NCBI GenBank assembly: GCA_015680685.1
Contig: MNCI01014449.1
Location: 115,080 to 179,079, forward strand
Direction of reading: 5' to 3'
Length of the DNA: 64,000 bases
DNA from: Gnetum montanum
Lineage: Eukaryota > Streptophyta > Gnetopsida > Gnetales > Gnetaceae
Below are positions 11,301-23,559 of this stretch, in pieces. How positions within the stretch are numbered: the first letter of the stretch is position 1; the number at the start of each line of letters is the position of its first letter. A program made the translations under genes and the position numbers. Under the pieces are notes generated by a model. That model searched no databases. It was not told the origin of the DNA and was given only the letters and a program-made list of their open reading frames with translations.

Positions 11301-12806
11301 CTAACAACTTTAGAATATGCTTTTCTCAACAATGACAAGCTAATAATCATCAATGTGAATCTTACTCTAGAATAGAAATAGAAGCTATTGAAGGTGATGA
11401 AAAAATGACCAACAACTTGTGCTTGGTCATATCATGAACTTACTGGGATAGATCCATGAATATGCCAACATTGCATCTATACAGATTCTTCCATCAAGCC
11501 AAAGAGGCACCATAATGAAGGTTGAACCCAAAATTAAAACAAGTGTTAAGGAGGAGGTAGAATAACTTCTCAAGGCTAATTTCATCTATTCAATTATAGA
11601 TAGTGATGGGTTAGCTCATTGATGATTGTACCCAAGAAAGGAGGAAAGTGAAGAGTTTGCATAGATTACTAGCTATTAAACATGACAACTTTCAAGGATC
11701 ATTTTTTGTTGCCATTTGTTGACAAAGTATTAGATACCATAACAAGACATTGCTATTATAGCTTTTTAGATGGTTATAGTGGCTATAACCAAATTCAGAT
11801 TACACTAGAGGACAAAACCAAAATTACATTCACAAGTCCCTGGGAGACTTTTGCATATAGAAAAATACCCTTTGGCTTGTGCAATGCTCCTACTGCCTTC
11901 CAATGTTTGGTTCTTAGCATCTTTCAATAGCAAATTGGTAGTGGGGTAGAAGCCTTCATGAATAACTTCTGCACCTATGATACCACATTTGAGCAATCCT
12001 TGGACCATCTTGAAAAAGTACTTCAACAATGCATGGAGACCAACCTAAAGCTCAACAGGCAGAAAAGCCATCTGATGGTCTAAGAAGGCATTGTGTTGGG
12101 GCATAGAATTTTAGAAAAAGGGATTAAGGTGGACCTAGAAAAAGTATAGGCCATCGAAGAAATAACTAGGCAACCTGAAATGGTGAAAGATGCAAGGTCA
12201 TTCCTTAGACACTAACTATTATTGATGCTTCATCAAAACCTTCTCAAAAATTGCTAAGTCATTAGTTGAGCTCACAAAGAAGGATGTACTATTCATCTAG
12301 ACCAAGGAGTGCAAGTTAACATTCCAATAGTTAAAGTAAATGCTTGTAAAGCCTCCCATTCTACATGCTCTTGATTGGTTCAAACCCTTCCACATCATGA
12401 CGGATGCATCCAATTATGCTTTGGGGGTTGTGCCTACATAATTGGATGATTAGAAACATCCTTACTATATCCACTTACAAGTAGAAGCATTGTGGGGGCA
12501 TAGTTAAACTACACCACCACGGAGAAGGAGCTCATGATGGTAGTGTATGCCTTAGAGAAATTTAGGCATTATGTGCTTGAATATTAAATTTTTGTGTAGA
12601 TAGACCATAGTGCCATTAGGTTCCTCATGAATAAATCAATGGTGAGCCCTCCTGTCATACAGTGGCTAGCAATTCTACAAGAGTTTGACCTTATAATGAT
12701 GGATAGAAAGGGAACTGAGAACATCATTGTCAACCACTTGTCTTAGTTATGATGGAACAATGAAGAGGATAAAGGACCTTTATCTAATCAATTTTTAGAT
12801 GAACTT
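11301..12806 (+). pseudogene. Reverse transcriptase and RNase H of element B (broken)
   Basis: The RT block MTTFKDHFLLPFVDKVLD, the FLDGYSGYNQI motif and the FGLCNAPTAFQ region are clear at 11682-11930. The YxDD box reads FMNN (about 11958-11970), so both catalytic Asp positions are Asn. RNase H follows from about 12390 (TDASNYALG, TTEKELMMV, QIDHSAIRF) and ends in DLILMMDRKGTEN-like sequence. The gene is cut at 12806 by element C and continues as integrase at 22011. Confidence 0.85.
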
Positions 12807-13573
12807 TGATGAGCAACGAGTACCCCTATGCTCAACCATATGAATCACAAGCGTTCATGCATGATCCAGTCAAATTTCGTGGATGGGACTAGTTGCGGCA
12901 TCTAGATCCTTATGTCTTGATAAGAGTTTGTTGTCTTCCTACTTGGACTAGTGGTAGCTTTGTCACGTATGGTTTAGTCTAGAGCGAGACATGATTCTTG
13001 ATGTTATTTCAACCTTGTGCTACTCCTAATGATAATAAGGAAACTAATTATTTAACTAATTAAGAACTGAAAGTAAATTCTAAACTAGCCTACTTGCGAT
13101 GAGTATTCATTCCTAACCTCCTGTACATGCCTTAGACCTCATGCAACTACCATTGGGATTACTAAGCATACCAAACAATAACACTACTAGGTTACCAAGT
13201 AATTACACTTAAGTGCTCGCAATTAGTCGTACTCATTTCGTGTAATGACAAAAATAAGAAAGAACGATAAATGATAATTATTAACTAAGGAAAATAGTAA
13301 GCATTTAAGTAATTAACAATAATAAAGCTAAGTGGATGCTATAATGATGGAAATAATCTTGATATTTAATGATGAACATGTAATGTGTCCAAGTACATCA
13401 CACTCGAATAAGGATGCCGTACAATCACTTAACATCACAATGCAAGCATGCAATTGAAATAAACTAATAAAAATTCTATGTCTACATCTAAAATCTATAT
13501 GGAAACCATGCACCCAAGTGTTGTATTTATAGGCTAACATGGATGAGGTGATATCGGATCCCTGACATCCCTA
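12807..13573 (-). repeat. 3' LTR of element C (U3 end deleted)
   Basis: It aligns with the other C LTR at 21154-22010. The outer end is intact (TGATGAG at 12807). The U3 end lacks about 75-80 bases, including the terminal CTCATCA and the adjacent polypurine tract: after CCTGACATCC the sequence goes straight to the internal TTAATGAAAACTCATCC stretch that in other elements lies beyond the PPT. Confidence 0.85.
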
Positions 13574-13731
13574 TGATTTAATGAAAACTCATCCTTGAGT
13601 CATACAAAATGAGGAATAAGTTCTTTAGAAAATATTGGGAAAAGACATAAAAATTGACTCTTTCATGCTGCAGTGGTGTTTTTTCAAAAAGAAAATGGAC
13701 ATGACATGACAAAAAAACAAAATTAGGAAAG

Positions 13732-16482
13732 CTATGTAGTTCCCAGAGATGGTGGCCTTGCCATTGCCCGCTTCCCTTTGTCGTCAAGCTTCTAGAATTT
13801 GTAACAATTTAGGAGTGCCTACAACTTCTCCTCCTCTGTTCTTGGGTCATGCATCATTCAAGATGATGATCCAATATGTGCTACAGTTGGTACATCCCAT
13901 GGACATGGTAGCTATGGGAACATCTAATCGGCTTTCATGTACCACATCGCGAACTATCTCTATTCCTCCTCAAAAGTCCTAGCCTTTTTTCTTAATTCAT
14001 GATAACTTGTTAGTCTTTTGGCTAGGTCTAAAGTTGCATCTCTTTGCCCTGGTAGCGAGCCTTAATTATTTCTAGTTCTAAGTTTACCACGTGGAGTTTT
14101 TGTAGAACATCTTTCCTATCTACAAACTCTTTCTCATATAAAGCATAGGTGGTTGCTACTTGTTGTTCAAATTCATTTTAAGGCCAACTTGCTATTAACA
14201 TGGCAAGGTTAGTATAACGAAGGTTAGCTAACACCATGTACTCCTTCAAATTCTCAATCTACAAGTCCTTATTTTTCACTTCCACTTGGTGGACCAGGGC
14301 ATAGCTATCCAAGATGGGTTGCTAGTTAGGGTTCTACGTTGACATGAAATTGATGCAAGCCCTTGCCTTTTAGATTTCTTTTTTGTTAATTTTCTTGTAC
14401 CTACCAATCTAGCTTCGAAAGTGCTTTTTCAACTTCTCATGATTTTTGGCCTCATTTTGCCACATGCTTATTTCCATCGCAGACTTCTGACGTATAGTGC
14501 GTACCTCTTCCATTAAGAGGATTCGGATCTTTCTGGCCAATCTACTTATGTCCTAGTTGATCCTCACTAGTTGCTCCATCAATTGGTGGATACTCTCCTC
14601 CATGATGTTTTTCTAATTTTCAATGGTGGTCAACCTTGCTTTGTCAGCAGCAAGCTGCTTCTTTTCCTCCTGGGCAGCAATCAATGCCTTCGCATGAGCA
14701 TATGTTTAGGCTTCGATGGTTGAGGCATTCTAGACCTTTGTCTCCTTTTTTTATTCATTACTTTATTCTACTCAATTAATTTACCTAGTTACTCTATTCA
14801 AAACTACTTCAACTAGTTAGATGCAATGAATTGGGAAGGATCCCTTCTTTTGGCCCTTAAGGTGATGAGCTCTTGTTGCAATTGGTGTACCTCTACTTCT
14901 ACATGCTTTGCCTTGGTCTCTACCATGACCAATTTTTCTTTGGTGGTTATGATGTTGGATTGAACTACAGTGGCATCACTAGGGATGTCGAAGAGTGTTG
15001 TCATGACTTTCCTAGTCTGTAGTAATTTATTGAGTACATCCTCATGAGCTGCAAGAGTCATTGAAGTTCTGGCTAACATCTGTGCATCTCTAGTTCTAGT
15101 TAAGTCTACTGAGGACACAACAAGCACATTAAAGGATTCTTAATGTGATTTTTTATAAGTTTTGTTGTGCTTGCCACATCTTGGTGCTACATGACCATGA
15201 CAGTGACACCTTCTCCAATTTCGAGCATCACTTGAAAAGATGCAGCATTCCTAGAGATCAATTGTGACGACTAGGCTTCTCCTCTTCATTACAAAGAGAT
15301 TTGTCCCCTTGATGGATTGGTAGAGACTATGGGTTGAATGATAGCATCAATGACTTGGAAGAGGTTGGATTCATCCCTATTTTCGTAGCTAAGAGTTTTA
15401 GAAATTTGTTGTAGATGGCTCATTGTGAGCCTATAATCCTACGGTGGTGGTGGTGGAACTTGTGACTCTCACTATTACTTTGGTTCTTATTTTGGCTCCT
15501 TCTCTGGTTTCTATTTTCATTCCCTTTCTTGTTCTTGTTCTTGCTCTTCACTAAGGTCTTTCCTTGGTGCTGCTGGTTTAAGCAACTTAGAGAATGAAGC
15601 ATTTTGGGCCCTCCTGGGAACATCATTGGTGTAACCCAGGATTCCAACTCACCTGCATAGCTTCCTGATTAGGTAAGGGAATGGAAGTGTCAACTTCCCT
15701 GCCTTTCTTTCCTTGAACTGCCATTGAATTTCCATGAAGTACAATTAGGCAAGGTTGTCATGTATTTTTCCATCAAGATTGCACTTCCTCTAGCTATGTA
15801 GGTTGATTTACTATTCAGTCCTTTAGTGGGGAAGAGATGGTATGTGCTGATTTTGAAATAAATCCTCTTTTCTAGAGTCAACTCATTATATATTTTTTCT
15901 TCCTTGTTATACGTCTGTTTTAGCCACAACTTCCTTGTTTTTACATTAGACCTTCTGGACATGTGTGCTACCTTGGCCTCCACATTGGATATGTTTAGAG
16001 CCTTTGCAATGAACTTGATTGAGAAAGAAATAGAGATTCCACCAATGTTGACAGTGGTACCCTCCTTTTTATTGTGCCAGAATTGGTACATCTCACCAAG
16101 GTGCCATTCACCACTTTCAGAAAGAATGTGCCATAAAGGCTATGCCTAAAGCTGAGTTTTGACCACCTCAGGGACATTCCATGAATGGCCTAAAGTTCAT
16201 TTTCATGATGACCATGGTCAACATGGATCACTATTAGATGGCTTATAGGCATTCTTGGGACAATGTGAGGTGTTGTCCTTGCACTTGAGCTTGTGGTCTT
16301 GTAGCGTCTGCCTAGATCGATTGCCCTATAATAAGGGCCTATTAATGAACACTAAATGATTAGGCCTCCTATTCGTCATGTTGGTCTAGTGGGCCTTATT
16401 CTCCTAGTCAACCTCTGCCACCTCTTGGGCATTTGCTTGTACCTAGTGAAGGTCCTTATTGTCCTCCTCTTTTTGGGGCCAT
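13732..16482 (-). pseudogene. Accessory ORF of element C (broken)
   Basis: The ATG is at 16482-16480, directly after a (mutated) splice acceptor; the stop is at 13734-13732 after PPSLGTT. The N-terminal globular region (about 16110-15620) contains GEMYQFWHNKKEG, ISISFSIKFIAKALNI, LTLEKRIYFKISTYHLFP and, in another frame, LPFPYLIRKLC with a GYTNDVPRRAQ block. The overall pattern resembles the domain called putative plant transposon protein in plant gypsy elements, from memory of the family. A coiled-coil-like middle follows (14813-15127: VEVEVHQLQQELITLRA). The C-terminal block (about 13990-13790) includes a PCPWDVPTVAHIG motif. It has several stops and frameshifts. Function unknown. Confidence 0.7.
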
Positions 16483-16795
16483 TTGCAATCAATTAAGGAT
16501 TATGGGTTACTAGGGTGTTTTTCATTTATCATCAATAGGTTTATACCTTACTCATATCCTTAACTCCATTAAGTTCTTAGTTCATGTGATTGCAAAGTTA
16601 GAAAAATTTTAAGAAAAATGCCCAAAAAGTGTTAACTTCTTTTATGACCCCTCACAATTGACTTCTTTTCCTTATTGTATGGCTTATAATGAAAATTATG
16701 ATTCCTTAGGTGAGATAATTAAAGGTTTTAGCATACATACAACTGATTGTTCATTAAAATACTTAAGTTTTTTAACATTCTTACCCTTGTAATAC
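16483..16795 (-). other. Putative intron before accessory ORF of C
   Basis: The minus-strand donor AAAAG|GTATTA is at 16795; the acceptor position TTGATTGCAA lies just before the ATG, with the final AG changed to AA. Length 313 nt. It is equivalent to introns in B (284), D (291) and F (357). It is inferred from conserved position and consensus, with no transcript evidence. Confidence 0.5.
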
Positions 16796-17037
16796 CTTTT
16801 GGGTGATAGTAAATTTTGAAAAATTGGCACAAGTTTTCCACACAAGCACCCCTCCTCAATGAAATTGAACACTCTAGGATCAAATAGGTTCAAAAACCAC
16901 GGAAATAAGAGGGGGGTATGGAGCAAGATATTGTGTATGGAAGTTAGATGCTTAGAGCTCTTGGTCAAGAGAGAAAAATGCAAAAACTCCCCTAGCAACA
17001 ACTGATCAAAATGAATTTTGAAGCACCATGAGGGCCC

Positions 17038-17113
17038 TATTTATAGGTTTATGTGGACTTGATATTGGGTACTCGACATTGGGTAGTTGATATTGACTTC
17101 CACCCAATATCAA
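17038..17113 (-). promoter_or_regulatory. Internal promoter of element C
   Basis: On the minus strand a TATA box CCTATAAATAGGG (17036-17048) is preceded at 17057-17113 by repeated TTGATATTGGGT, AATATCAA and CCCAATGTCGAG motifs. GATAT/ATATC repeats also dominate the U3 of the same element's intact LTR (21910-22005: TGATATCGAA, CAGATATCCGATATCAGG). No gene other than the accessory ORF lies downstream. Confidence 0.55.
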
Positions 17114-18660
17114 GGGTTTTAAAATTGCATTTCATGGGGACATTTAGCATGGAAAATGAAGCTATTGGTGGGAAGGTTTCATGTAGAGTTCAAAGTTTTG
17201 GGGTAAGTGAGAATTCATATTTAGGCACCAGTAATGTTGAAAAATGGAATCATAGGAATTAAAAGCTTTACTAGGTGTAAGAAAATGGTATTGAATCCAC
17301 GATGGAGAACATATAGGTTATATGATAAGGAAAGGTTTTGAATTTAATATTTATGCAGTTGGAAGGTTCAAGATGATGTGGTTATGTTCTACAAGTATAG
17401 GTTACAAAAGTTATACAAGTGGGTCATCCCCAAAGCAGGCTCTAGCCCTTAATGCGCTTGTATAACCACACCTAAAAATGTCCATAGGAATCAAAGGGGT
17501 TGAATGTAACACGTACTTGTTGAGAAAAACACACATGTTAGAACCACCAATTTGAGAAATAACTCTATGTTACACAAAACCACAAGTTATGATCATATGA
17601 ACAATGAGATGAGATGGAATTTAGAAAGAATTGTAGAAATTGGGACGTGAGATGCCTTACCATAGGCATAATGAGTCCTTACGTGTTATTAATGGTTAAA
17701 GTAATCATTATCCCTTCTTTCCAAGATTCAAACCAAGCCCAAACCATTTTCTAGTGACATCACATTGTTTTATCTCTTTGATTGATAACCATAAGACTAC
17801 CATCAATGCAAGGAGTAGCATCACTTGAAGGTGTTTTATCCAAGGAAGGAGTTCATTCATGGCACTTCTCTCTCTTTGTTTTTTTTTCTTTTTTTGATTT
17901 CTAATAAGTTACCAACCTTCAGGCATGGGTACATGTCTTTCAAGTGGGATCCTTAGAAATTTATTCTGTGCTCTTTCATTTTATTTGTATTTGTATCAAC
18001 CTTACTAGGGGACTACTTTTAGGCATGGGTAACATGTCTTTCTAGTGACATGGTAAGGCAACACTTATTTTACTCTTACTCTCATTTTTTGTTAGATCCA
18101 CAAGGATATAATTACAACCTTGGCAACATGATAGAACATGTAGTTGTTGTCAAAGAGATTCTACAAATTCCCTTGATGTCACACCCTTCACATTCCCACT
18201 TGGGTTTTTACTTTTTTGTCCAAGAAAAATGATTACAAGTTTATTCTTAGTTTGATAATGAAAATAATATCATTATGACCATGGTAAGAACCTCTTATTA
18301 ATGGGATGGATGGATGGATGATATGGCTTCACTATCCAGATAATGAGTCCTTCATGACTTTGATAACATAGAGAAAACCTCACCTCAATGGGCTACATGA
18401 TGTCATGTTATTCATAAATGAGAATACTAATAAAGGAAATGAAAATAAAGTGTGGACAAAAAAATTGAAAAAGATAAGAAAAATTGATATAAAAAATGAG
18501 AAAATGATAAAAAATTGTAAAACAAAAATATGGAAAACACTTATTAATTCTTGATTTTAAGATGGGGCATCTCCCCCACGACTAAGCTTTTTGACCATGA
18601 TAAGAACTAATAAGTGGGTAGGTAAGCTCCATGCATTTTTGAAATAGTGTTAAACTTTCA
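17114..18660 (-). other. Noncoding post-gag region of element C
   Basis: No gene is seen. It corresponds to the post-pol region of B, D and E (shared GGCATGGGTACATGTCTTTC block near 17922, on the plus strand here). A polypurine-like tract, minus strand TTAGTCGTGGGGGAGA, is at 18570-18585. There are T-rich and A-rich tracts at 17878-17897 and 18420-18545. Confidence 0.6.
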
Positions 18661-21028
18661 TTTTCAATTCACTAGGTGTCTTCTGGTTTAGTGGCAGCTA
18701 CATAAACAAGTTGTTTCTCATACACTTGGTTTTGAAATGTGTGGTGGATCATAATAGGAGTATTGTTAACTTTGCAGATGTCTTGATTGTGAATGCACCC
18801 TTTATCATGATTAGTGATGCATGGATTCTTCTATCTCTTCATAGTACTAGATTCATCATTTCTGTTAGGTGTTGGAGTAACAATGGATGTTGCCCTTTGT
18901 GTAGGATTGAAGGACATTGGTTGTGAAAGGAAGGATGATGCACTTGATTGGCATTGTGCTGGTTTGAATGAGTTAGTAGGTCCACGAGTGTTGTGCTTAC
19001 ATGTGGGAATCATCCTAAAGAAAGGGTGTTTCAAAGATTATGATGGGGATCTAATGGCATTATCATGTTTGGGTATGTTTGTAGCACAAGTGGCATTATT
19101 TTGTTGATGTTATGGTGTTGAACCTTCCTGTGTTGCTTATTGTGACATGTGATGGAGGAGAGTATGAGAATATTGAGGATATGATGGAGGGTGAGAGGTG
19201 GTGACCTCATAGAAGATGTTGTAGGTTAATGATATTTGGGAGAGTGGTAGTAGTAATTTGAGGTAGAGGAAATAGAACTAGTTGAGGAAACAAGTTGAAC
19301 ATAGTATCTGGACGAGTTCGGCTGACAATAGGGGTAGCGTTGGTTTGATGATGATCTCCCCCATGATTGTGGGTTCTACCACTATGTTGGATGATAGTGT
19401 TGAGGTTGGTAAGATGTCCCACTAGGACAGTGCAATTGGTTGTTTGACTATCTATAATTACCTTGTGAAAAAGGTAAGTTCCTAGGCATTTTCTTTTGTA
19501 TAAATTTGGGATTCAATGCAAAAGTCTAATACTCATGTAGATGTAACATGCCTAGGCAATAACCCTTTCGATTGTCATATAGGCAAATGTCACATCCATC
19601 ATCTACTTCGATGGTTAAGTCTATAGCCTCTTATTCTACAATCATTTCCCCTTTTTGCCAATAAGTTTTCCTAGTTATTTCTTGGTTCTTTTCCCTCCTT
19701 TTTTTGTGATCACTTGATTCATTTTGCATTACTTTCTCCTCTACGGTTTCTACGCAAGTTGTAACTTTCTCATTTATCCATTTTGACATCTTATCTAACC
19801 TTGCATATCTAACCTTGTTGTATTGACAAGCTCATTAAGAGCTGCCTCTTTTTCCTTATCATAGATATGGACCCTCTTCTTTTAAAGCATTGAGTCCCAA
19901 TGATGTTTCTCAACATTCTCTCATTTACATAGCTCTCCTTCTTCTTTTTCCACACACTCGATTAGCCTTTGGATCTAATGGATTCCTAGTGCATATCATT
20001 GACCTTGAGAATATCTCCCAATGGTCTTTCTCATGTAACTATGAAGCCCATCTCTAATGTGGAAAAGTTGCTCTTCTTGAGAAAAACTATGACTTAGACA
20101 TCTATATAGTAGAGAATAGTATCTATCTAGGGCCATATCCAAGGATTCATGTTGTTCCTGTTTCCATCCTTGGATTCATTTCCTTAGGTTGGACACCCTC
20201 ACATAGGTTTGGTATTCTTTGTTGAAGAGTTCTAGCATTATGAACCATTGAGGAATTAAATTTAGTTTTAAGGATCTATACCACACTTCGGCTTTGTCTA
20301 CTAGTATCCTAGGGAAGAGCTTAAGCTTTTGCCACTCACTTTCAATGTTTTGTAAGATGTAGGCATCATGGAAGGCTTGTAAATGATGTTGTGGATTAGA
20401 ATTATAGCCTTTTGCAAATTTAGGTATGTTATTCATATCAAGACTTTTGATGTGACCTTCCTTGTAATGCCTAAGGGGTATTTTAACTACCTCTGTAATT
20501 TGCATCATGCTCTTAGTGGCGAACAAGGGTTCACCACCATCAAAGATGTCATGGTGAAAACTTCTATTTCTACTTGTCTAATTGTGAAAGTTTTGTCTAT
20601 GATCATTTTGATATCTTTGATTTTGCCCTTGGTTTCGATTTCTATTTTTATTTCAACTCCATAGTAAAGCTCGATCTCTATACCTATGTTCATCCTTGTT
20701 AGAACTAGATGTTGAAGAGGAAGAGGAAGATGAGAAACTTGGAGAGTCCATGACTTTTGTAGTGTTCCCCATGGTTCCTTGATTTATCTTTTCTAGGTTT
20801 TGAGAATGTCCTAGGCCTTGAGGCCCTCGATCTAAGACTTACTCCAACTCCTCTAGGATTATTTACCTTAGGTGAATGTAGTCCTTAAGTGTAGTTAGGA
20901 TGGTCATGAACATATGAAAGCCTTGCATGAGGTTCATCACTCCAATTTTTTTTAATATATATCTCATTAGTTCTCCAATGAATGTTCTCTTCATATGATG
21001 CATTATTGCTTCCTTGTGAAAGAGACAT
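18661..21028 (-). pseudogene. Gag of element C (broken)
   Basis: The start ATG is at 21028-21026 (MSLSQGSNNASYEENIHW), shared with F (MSLPHKNDNS). This N-terminus differs from the one in B, D and E, which carries the VVYTHPDEY block. A charged Arg/Asn/His segment lies near 20690-20560. The capsid region (20526-20176: MNNIPKFAKGYNSNPQHHL, AFHDAYILQNIESEW, LFPRILVDKAEVWY, ELFNKEYQTYVRVSNLRK) is intact for 116 codons. A CCHC-like motif CDICLYDNRKGYC is near 19548-19590, with the His replaced by Asn. The C-terminal Pro/His/Gln-rich linker runs to about 18830. Stops occur elsewhere. Confidence 0.8.
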
Positions 21029-21134
21029 TGTTGTTAGTTGATGGTGTATGTGACTTAATATTTTTTGAAAGATAAATCATTAATGTGTTTACAGTAATTT
21101 TGTATGATATAACTAATCTAGATAACTAGCACCA

Positions 21135-21152
21135 TCTTCAGCAACGGCGCCA
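21135..21152 (-). other. Primer binding site of element C
   Basis: The reverse complement TGGCGCCGTTGCTGAAGA lies one base inside the 5' LTR. Its first 12 bases match the complement of the tRNA-Asp 3' end exactly. Confidence 0.85.
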
Positions 21153-21153
21153 A

Positions 21154-22010
21154 TGATGAGCAATGAATACCCCTAAGCTCAACCATATGAATCATAAGTG
21201 TTCACATGCAATCCGATCAAATTCTGTTGATGGGACTAGTTATGGTATCTAGATCCTTATGTCTTGATCATAATTGACTTTCTTCCCACTTGGACTAGTG
21301 GTAGCTTTGTCATGTATGGTTTAGTCCAGACTGAGGCATATGATTCTTGATGTTGTTTCGGCCTTGTGCTACTCCTAATGATAATAAGGAACTCAATTAT
21401 TTAATTAATTCACATCAGAAAGTAAAGTCTAAACTAGCTTACATGTGATGAGTATTCATTCCTAACCTTCTGTACATGCCTTAAACCTCGTGAAACTACT
21501 ACTGGGATTACCAAGTGTATCATTACTAGGTGTACCAAATGATAACACTACTAGGTTACCAATTAATTACACGTAAGCACTCATAATTAGTTGTACTCAT
21601 TTTGCGTAATGATAGAAATAATAAAGAATAATAAATGATAATTATTAACTAAGGAAAATAGTAAGCATTTAAGTAATTAACAATAATAAAGCTAAGTCGA
21701 CACTGCAATGATGGAAATAATCTCGATCATTATTGTTGAACATGTAACGTGTCCAAGTATGTGATACTCGAATAAAGATGTCGTACAATCACTTAACATC
21801 ACATTACAAGCATGCAATGAAAACAAACTAAGAAAACTTCTCTATGTCTACATCAAAAATCTATATGTAAACTATGCACCCAAGTGTTGTATTTATACAC
21901 TGGCATGGATGAGGTGATATTAGATCCTTGACATCAGAGGTTGTGGCCTGATATCGGATATCTGATAATGCAACTTCGATATCAGAGCCCTACCAAAACA
22001 TGACTCATCA
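21154..22010 (-). repeat. 5' LTR of element C
   Basis: It starts (minus) TGATGAGTCATG at 22010 and ends CTCATCA at 21154, 857 bp. The TATA box GTATAAATAC lies near 21890-21900 on the minus strand. Upstream U3 holds several GATATC-containing palindromes. Confidence 0.92.
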
Positions 22011-22632
22011 AACTCCTCCTTGAAAAAGTTGTTGAAGCACAAAATCTTGAAGATCCTAATTGATGTAAGGAATTCCTCTCTTGCCTATTCAGTTAAGAGA
22101 TGTCTTAAGAATTAGATAACAAGAAGAAATAACAATTTCTTCATTAAGCCAAGAATTACATGGAAATTAGGGGCAACCTTTACAAGGATTACACCAATGA
22201 CTTGATGTGATGGTGCATGTCTAATGCTCATCAATTGCAGATCCTCTAGGATGCTCATGAGGGTCCTTGCAAAGGCCATTATGTGGGAAGGAGGATGGCC
22301 ATAAAAATCCTCATGGCATGATACTATTGGCCAACAATTTTCAAGGATGCTCACCATTTCTCCTATTCATGCAAGAACTACTAACGAGATGAAGGGATAA
22401 CTATATGGATGAAAAGGTCCTAATGGTGGATCCAACCACTAGCACCTTTCGATCTTTAGGGAATTAACTTCATGGAGTCCATCAACCCCATTTCCAATGA
22501 AAAGGCATACATCATTGTAGCTATTTACTATTACACTAAGTGAGTTGAAGTTGCGACCATCACCTATTGTTTATCTTCTATGGTAGAAGAGTTTATTTAG
22601 CAAAGTGTGGTAAATAGTTTTGGCATGCCAAG
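22011..22632 (+). pseudogene. Integrase of element B, N-terminal part
   Basis: This continues element B after C. It holds an H2C2 zinc region (DAHEGPCKGHYVGRRMAIK, YYWPTIFKDAHHF at 22245-22365), then the core GINFMESI, where the catalytic Asp of GIDFMGP is Asn, up to NSFGMP, where element E is inserted. The reading resumes at 29590-29594 (duplicated CCAAG) with LISNNEIHF, where the second catalytic Asp is also Asn. Confidence 0.85.
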
Positions 22633-23415
22633 TGATGAGCCGTGATATCGCATACGCGATATTGCATCCTGCCTCATCTTCTATAAATAAGAGACGGCGC
22701 CCTTAGTTCCAAAGAGTTAGACTTAGACCCTTAGCCAAATTCTTGTTGTTTTGTTATTCTAGAGTTAGAATTATTCTGTGTGCCCGCAGTAGGAGTCATA
22801 GAGTGAACGAATCTTTATTCGAACAATTTGTACCTAAGCACAATTTTGTGTACGGCAATAAAGACAAACTTTATGATAAACCTTGTAGCATACAGATTAA
22901 GCTAATTAGTACTTAATTATTATTTAATGCTTTCCTAGTTAATTGATATCTTTCTCAACCTTTACCCCTCTTAGTTAAATACACTTAGTACGACCACTTC
23001 GAGCATGCGTGTAGCGCTTGGTAACCCAGTAATGATTAGCATTTGGTAATCCCAGCAGTGTTGCACTGGTTCAAGATATGTACGACAAGTGGGAACGGAT
23101 ACTGGTGTTAGGAACATTTAGAAACTAGTTAATGAATAGTTAATGTAAGTTAGCCACTTAGTTCTCTCTCCCTTTCCTTTATTAGCAAAAGACATAAAAA
23201 GACAAAAAGCTATAAAAATCATATACCTCAAGCTTACTTAACCATACAACCGTGACAATACAAGTAAGTTTGGGAAGACAATGATTGATTAACCGTGACA
23301 ATACAAGTAAGTTCCATTAAGGCGCGTAAGCACTTAGTCCTTGGAGTTTGACTGGATCATGCATGCAATGCTCGTATTCATATGGTTGAGTGTAGGGATA
23401 CCTCGCCACTCATCA
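22633..23415 (+). repeat. 5' LTR of element E
   Basis: 783 bp from TGATGAGCCGTG to CTCATCA. The U3 has GATATCGCATACGCGATAT palindromes (22645-22670). The TATA box CTATAAATAAGAG is at 22681-22693. A poly(A) signal AATAAAGAC lies near 22856. Two copies of the TTGGTAAYCC(C)AG block are at 23018-23060. Confidence 0.95.
22640..22693 (+). promoter_or_regulatory. U3 promoter with GCGATATCGC-type palindromes
   Basis: Between the LTR start and the TATA box (22683-22690) lie overlapping near-palindromes of the form GATATCGCATACGCGATAT. The 3' LTR copy (28800-28850) has one more unit, and the related solo LTR H has three GCGATATCGC units. Confidence 0.6.
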
Positions 23416-23416
23416 T

Positions 23417-23434
23417 TGGCGCCGTTGCTAGGGA
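23417..23434 (+). other. Primer binding site of element E (tRNA-Asp)
   Basis: TGGCGCCGTTGCTAGGGA starts one base after the LTR. It differs at two positions from the complement of the plant tRNA-Asp 3' end (TGGCGCCGTTGCCGGGGA). Confidence 0.9.
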
Positions 23435-23559
23435 CTTAGTTGTTCATGTGCTGGGTAGAACATAGGAAATCATTCATATCATTGGAATGTTAGAATGAAC
23501 CCTTAGGGTTAATCAAAGAAAGATAAGACAACGGTACATCGGACACCGAACAAGACAAA

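Larger units (their letters stand above)
12807..22010 (-). mobile_element. Element C: non-autonomous LTR element with gag and accessory gene, no pol
   Basis: It is inserted in element B with a 5-bp target duplication, AACTT (12802-12806) and AACTC (22011-22015). On the minus strand it has a 5' LTR, tRNA-Asp PBS, gag, about 2 kb noncoding with an internal polypurine tract and internal promoter, an accessory ORF, and a 3' LTR. No protease, RT, RNase H or integrase is found between gag (ending about 18660) and the noncoding region. F (38165-47448) has the same organisation and nearly the same length (9.2 against 9.3 kb), so this is a family structure and not a one-off deletion. Confidence 0.88.
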
